From contig NZ_AP021972.1 in assembly GCF_014168815.1 (NCBI RefSeq), forward strand, positions 2,294,001 to 2,358,000: 64,000 bases of DNA. Direction: 5' to 3'. Numbering within the stretch: position 1 is the stretch's first letter; each line of letters starts with the position of its first letter. A model generated the notes under the pieces. That model made no database searches and was not told the DNA's origin. It saw only the letters and a program-made list of their open reading frames with translations. Shown in pieces: positions 61,182-64,000 of this stretch. Made by a program: the position numbers and the translations under genes. This DNA is from Klebsiella sp. WP3-W18-ESBL-02. Its GTDB lineage: Bacteria; Pseudomonadota; Gammaproteobacteria; Enterobacterales; Enterobacteriaceae.

Positions 61182-62207
61182 TTAACGGCGGTAGTCGCGA
61201 TATGGACCGTCGGCCACAGAACGACGCTCAATCAGGCGCGGGTGCACCTCAATTGACTGTGACTCTTCGCGCTTGCTGACGATGCGATCCATCAGCATGT
61301 TAAAGGCCGTTTCGCCAAGCGAGTCCTTCGGCTGATGGATAGTGGTCAGCGCGGGGGTGAAGAAACGTGAGTTACGCACGTTATCATACCCGATCAGCGA
61401 AATATCCTGCGGCACGCGCAGCCCCATTTCATCGGCGGCACACAGTGCGCCCATGGCCATAATATCGCCGCCGCAGAAGATGGCGGTTGGGCGCGGGTGC
61501 TGGGACAGAATCTGCTGCATCGCCCGGTAGCCGGATTCTGGTTCAAAGTCGCCCTGAACAATCCAGTTTGCCGGTACGTTAATCTGCGCTTCTTCCATCG
61601 CTTTCATAAAGCCTGCCAGACGGCCTGCGCCGGTATTGCGCTCCAGCGGGCCCGGGATCACGCCGATATCGCGATGGCCGCGTTCGATCAGATAGCGGCC
61701 CGCCATATAACCGCCTTCGAAGGCGTTATCGATAACCGAGTCGGTAAAATCGGCTTTGGCTTCGCCCCAGTCCATCACCACCATTGGAATGTGACGATAC
61801 TCTTCCAGCATGGAGAGCAGTGACTCCGGGTATTCTGAGCACATGACCAGCAGACCGTCGACGCGCTTTTGCGCCATCATTGACAGGTACGCGCGCTGCT
61901 TCTCAAGATTGTTCCACGCGTTGCCGAGGATCAGGGTATACCCTTTCTGGAAGCAGTTTTTCTCTACGGCCTCAATAATTTCGGCAAAATAGGCTGCTTC
62001 ACTGCTGGTGGCCAGCAAACCAATGGATTTGGTGTGGTTGACCTTCAGGCTGCGGGCAACGGCGCTCGGCGAGTAGTGCAGTTCTTTAATCGCCGCCCAG
62101 ACCGCTTCACGCGTCTCTTCGGCGACAAAACGCGTTTTGTTAATTACATGTGATACGGTTGTAGTGGAAACGTTTGCGCGCTTCGCTACATCTTTAATTG
62201 TTGCCAT
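61182..62207 (-). CDS. purR: Purine repressor PurR
   Basis: The 341-residue LacI/GalR-family repressor has HTH ATIKDVAKRANVSTTTVSHVIN (residues 2-23), hinge helix SPSAVARSLKVNHT (47-60) and a periplasmic-binding-like core with hypoxanthine/guanine pocket residues. It represses purine synthesis genes, including prs in this window. Two operators, one before the start and one in its early coding part, suggest autoregulation as in E. coli. Nearly identical to E. coli PurR. Confidence 0.97.
   Translation of the reverse strand: MATIKDVAKRANVSTTTVSHVINKTRFVAEETREAVWAAIKELHYSPSAVARSLKVNHTKSIGLLATSSEAAYFAEIIEAVEKNCFQKGYTLILGNAWNNLEKQRAYLSMMAQKRVDGLLVMCSEYPESLLSMLEEYRHIPMVVMDWGEAKADFTDSVIDNAFEGGYMAGRYLIERGHRDIGVIPGPLERNTGAGRLAGFMKAMEEAQINVPANWIVQGDFEPESGYRAMQQILSQHPRPTAIFCGGDIMAMGALCAADEMGLRVPQDISLIGYDNVRNSRFFTPALTTIHQPKDSLGETAFNMLMDRIVSKREESQSIEVHPRLIERRSVADGPYRDYRR
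62164..62179 (-). promoter_or_regulatory. PurR operator O2 inside purR
   Basis: GTGGAAACGTTTGCGC matches the PurR operator at 12 of 16 positions and lies in the first codons of purR, like O2 of E. coli. Confidence 0.6.
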
Positions 62208-62250
62208 TCCATCTCACTCCAGACCCTGGCCTGCCCCTGAAAAAATCGAA

Positions 62251-62266
62251 AGGAAAACGTTTGCCT
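62251..62266 (-). promoter_or_regulatory. PurR operator O1 upstream of purR
   Basis: AGGAAAACGTTTGCCT matches the PurR palindrome at 13 of 16 positions, about 44 bases before the purR start. Confidence 0.7.
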
Positions 62267-62501
62267 TCACACACCCTGACGCAATTTTGTGAATTGCGAT
62301 TCGCCGGGAAAACGATACAGGACGACAGGAGGGGGTCAATGGCCGGTACGCTTATAAATAAGCGTCGAATTTTGACGTATCCCGACGCAAAGTGGAAGAG
62401 CAAAAAACAACATCCTGCTAAATCTGTGAAGATTTTTACGATTATCTGTGCAAAAATGAGTAAGCTCAGTTTCACTGTGGCAATAAAAAGGAGAAAAATT
62501 G

Positions 62502-62591
62502 ATGAGTACCGAACTTAAGCTGTCGCTCACCACTACCATTATTACGCTTGCGCTCATTGTTGCCGCTGCACTGACCGCCGTATTGCATTAA
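62502..62591 (+). CDS. ynhF: Small membrane protein YnhF
   Basis: The 29-residue single-segment membrane protein MSTELKLSLTTTIITLALI... ends AVLH, closely matching E. coli YnhF (29 residues), in the same place between purR and ydhP. The ribosome site AAAGGAG lies 11 bases before ATG 62502. Function unknown; it is one of the stress-responsive small membrane proteins of E. coli. A GAGGGAG-TTCG-CTCCCTC hairpin follows (62602-62619). Confidence 0.9.
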   Translation: MSTELKLSLTTTIITLALIVAAALTAVLH

Positions 62592-62749
62592 TTCCTCCGG
62601 TGAGGGAGTTCGCTCCCTCCCGTCAATTGTTATCAAATTAGCAATAATCTTTTGCTGTTTTGTACACTTCTGATTTTCTGTGATTGATGTCATGCTTTTG
62701 CCCTATGTTGTCATGCCGCCAGCTGTGCGCGGCCAACCGGAGTTTTTGC

Positions 62750-63916
62750 ATGAAAGTCAATTATCCCCTGCTTGCCCTGGCGATTGGCGCCTTTGGCATA
62801 GGGACCACCGAATTTTCGCCCATGGGGCTGCTGCCGGTCATTGCGAAGGGCGTTGACGTCTCTATTCCCGCCGCTGGAATGTTGATCAGCGCCTACGCCG
62901 TGGGCGTGATGGTCGGGGCCCCGCTGATGACGCTGCTGTTGTCTCATCGCGCGCGGCGCAATGCGCTGATTTTCCTGATGGCGATTTTTACCCTTGGTAA
63001 CGTGCTGTCGGCTATCTCGCCTGACTACACCACGCTGATGCTGTCGCGCATTATTACCAGCCTCAACCACGGCGCGTTCTTTGGTCTGGGGTCGGTGGTT
63101 GCCGCGAGCGTTGTGCCGAAGCATAAGCAGGCGAGCGCGGTAGCGACCATGTTTATGGGCCTGACAATTGCCAATATCGGCGGCGTTCCGGCGGCGACCT
63201 GGCTGGGTGAAACCATTGGCTGGCGCATGTCGTTCCTGGCGACCGCTGGCCTTGGGATTGTCGCCATGGCGGGGCTGTGGCTGTCGCTGCCGAAGGGTGG
63301 GGCAGGGGAAAAACCGGACGTTAAGCGTGAGCTGGCGGTACTGGTGCGCCCACAGGTACTTTCTGCCTTACTGACCACCGTGCTCGGCGCTGGTGCGATG
63401 TTTACGCTTTATACCTACATTTCGCCGGTATTGCGGACCCTGACGCACGCCACGCCGGGATTTATTACGTTGATGCTGGTATTGATTGGCGTTGGCTTCT
63501 CTATTGGCAACTTCCTTGGCGGCAAATTTGCTGACCGCTCGGTTAGCGGTACGCTCAAAGGTTTCTTGCTGCTGCTGATGGCCATTATGCTGGCCATTCC
63601 CTGGCTGGCGCAGAGCCAGGTGGGGGCGGCGTTTAGCATGGTGGTGTGGGGCGCGGCAACGTTTGCCGTGGTGCCGCCGCTACAGATGCGCGTGATGCGG
63701 GTAGCACACGAAGCGCCGGGGCTTTCGTCGTCGGTGAATATTGGCGCGTTTAACCTCGGTAATGCGCTGGGGGCCGTGGCCGGCGGTGCGGTTATATCGG
63801 GCGGGCTGGGCTACAGCTTTGTACCGGTGATGGGGGCGATCGTTGCTGCGCTGGCGCTGGCGGTCGTGTTCTTCAGCGGCCGTCGCCGTGGTGCGCAGGC
63901 GCTGGTCAGCGAGTAA
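62750..63916 (+). CDS. ydhP: YdhP, MFS transporter of the arabinose-efflux-like group
   Basis: The 388-residue, 12-segment MFS protein opens LALAIGAFGIGTTEFSPMGLLPVIA (segment 1) and has MTLLLSHRARRNALI as motif A. It is close to E. coli YdhP, whose substrate is unknown. ATG 62750 (MKVNYPLL) is chosen by homology; an upstream in-frame ATG at 62684 adds a segment without resemblance. The next genomic gene is expected to be sodB on the minus strand. Confidence 0.92.
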   Translation: MKVNYPLLALAIGAFGIGTTEFSPMGLLPVIAKGVDVSIPAAGMLISAYAVGVMVGAPLMTLLLSHRARRNALIFLMAIFTLGNVLSAISPDYTTLMLSRIITSLNHGAFFGLGSVVAASVVPKHKQASAVATMFMGLTIANIGGVPAATWLGETIGWRMSFLATAGLGIVAMAGLWLSLPKGGAGEKPDVKRELAVLVRPQVLSALLTTVLGAGAMFTLYTYISPVLRTLTHATPGFITLMLVLIGVGFSIGNFLGGKFADRSVSGTLKGFLLLLMAIMLAIPWLAQSQVGAAFSMVVWGAATFAVVPPLQMRVMRVAHEAPGLSSSVNIGAFNLGNALGAVAGGAVISGGLGYSFVPVMGAIVAALALAVVFFSGRRRGAQALVSE

Positions 63917-63944
63917 AAAAAACGCAGAAGGCAAGCCTTCTGCG
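63915..63944 (-). terminator. Minus-strand terminator for the gene beyond the right edge
   Basis: A 10-bp stem CGCAGAAGGC / GCCTTCTGCG with a 2-base loop, preceded on the plus strand by eight A; read on the minus strand this is a stem followed by T8. It probably ends sodB transcription (inferred from E. coli order). Confidence 0.65.
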
Positions 63945-63957
63945 CGATGGCATATCA

Positions 63958-63988
63958 CCCGGCGAAGCATGGCAACGCCGGGTTTTTT
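63958..63988 (+). terminator. Terminator after ydhP
   Basis: Stem CCCGGCG (63958-63964) / CGCCGGG (63976-63982) followed by six T. Confidence 0.8.
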
Positions 63989-64000
63989 GTGCTTACGCAG

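Overview
The window is chromosomal DNA of a member of the Enterobacteriaceae close to, but not, Escherichia coli K-12. Many proteins are near-identical to E. coli orthologues (YchF, Prs, HemA, PrfA, KdsA, Ndh, Cfa, PurR). Gene order is locally conserved but made of blocks that are far apart in K-12. The accessory genes (diaminobutyrate pathway, FtsI paralogue, extra siderophore transporter, third valine tRNA) suggest an Enterobacter/Klebsiella/Citrobacter-like genus; the species cannot be decided from the window.

Layout. 0-0.9 kb: edge of an accessory island with a YjhX-type toxin gene and the stub of a P4-like integrase beside ychF. 0.9-3.3 kb: ychF, pth, ychH. 3.3-8.3 kb: a diaminobutyrate/1,3-diaminopropane locus, with a LysC-type aspartokinase divergent from dat-ddc. 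The aspartokinase keeps a decayed lysine-riboswitch leader and altered lysine-pocket residues. 8.3-18.3 kb: housekeeping block dauA, prs, ispE, lolB and hemA-prfA-prmC-sirB2-sirB1-kdsA. 18.4-22.5 kb: accessory genes, namely an FtsI/PBP3 paralogue and a Tat-exported transglutaminase-like protein in an overlapping operon with MerT- and MerP-like proteins. 22.5-33.2 kb: ompN, micC sRNA, nifJ, ydbJ, hslJ, ldhA, ydbH-ynbE-ydbL. 33.2-41.8 kb: hinT-ycfL-lpoB-thiK-nagZ-ycfP, ndh, ycfJ, comR/bhsA, ldtC.

41.9-53.9 kb is the largest accessory stretch. It holds a TonB receptor divergent from a five-gene overlapping operon (iron-type ABC transporter plus an RpiR regulator), followed by an oxidoreductase and an MpaB-like protein, a 46-residue small protein, glgS, a CMD/cupin pair, a PspE-like rhodanese and an ABM monooxygenase. 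54-64 kb: three tandem tRNA-Val(GAC) genes, Zur-type zinT, mdtK, ribC, cfa, punC/punR, purR, ynhF and ydhP.

Regulatory sites visible in the sequence include PurR operators (prs, purR), an FNR box (ndh), a Fur box (siderophore locus), a Zur-like box (zinT), paired candidate ComR operators (comR/bhsA), a strong stable-RNA promoter (valine tRNAs) and many intrinsic terminators. The strongest candidates for undescribed biology are the lysine-uncoupled aspartokinase with dat-ddc, the Tat transglutaminase-MerT-MerP operon, and the RpiR/MpaB-linked siderophore cluster.
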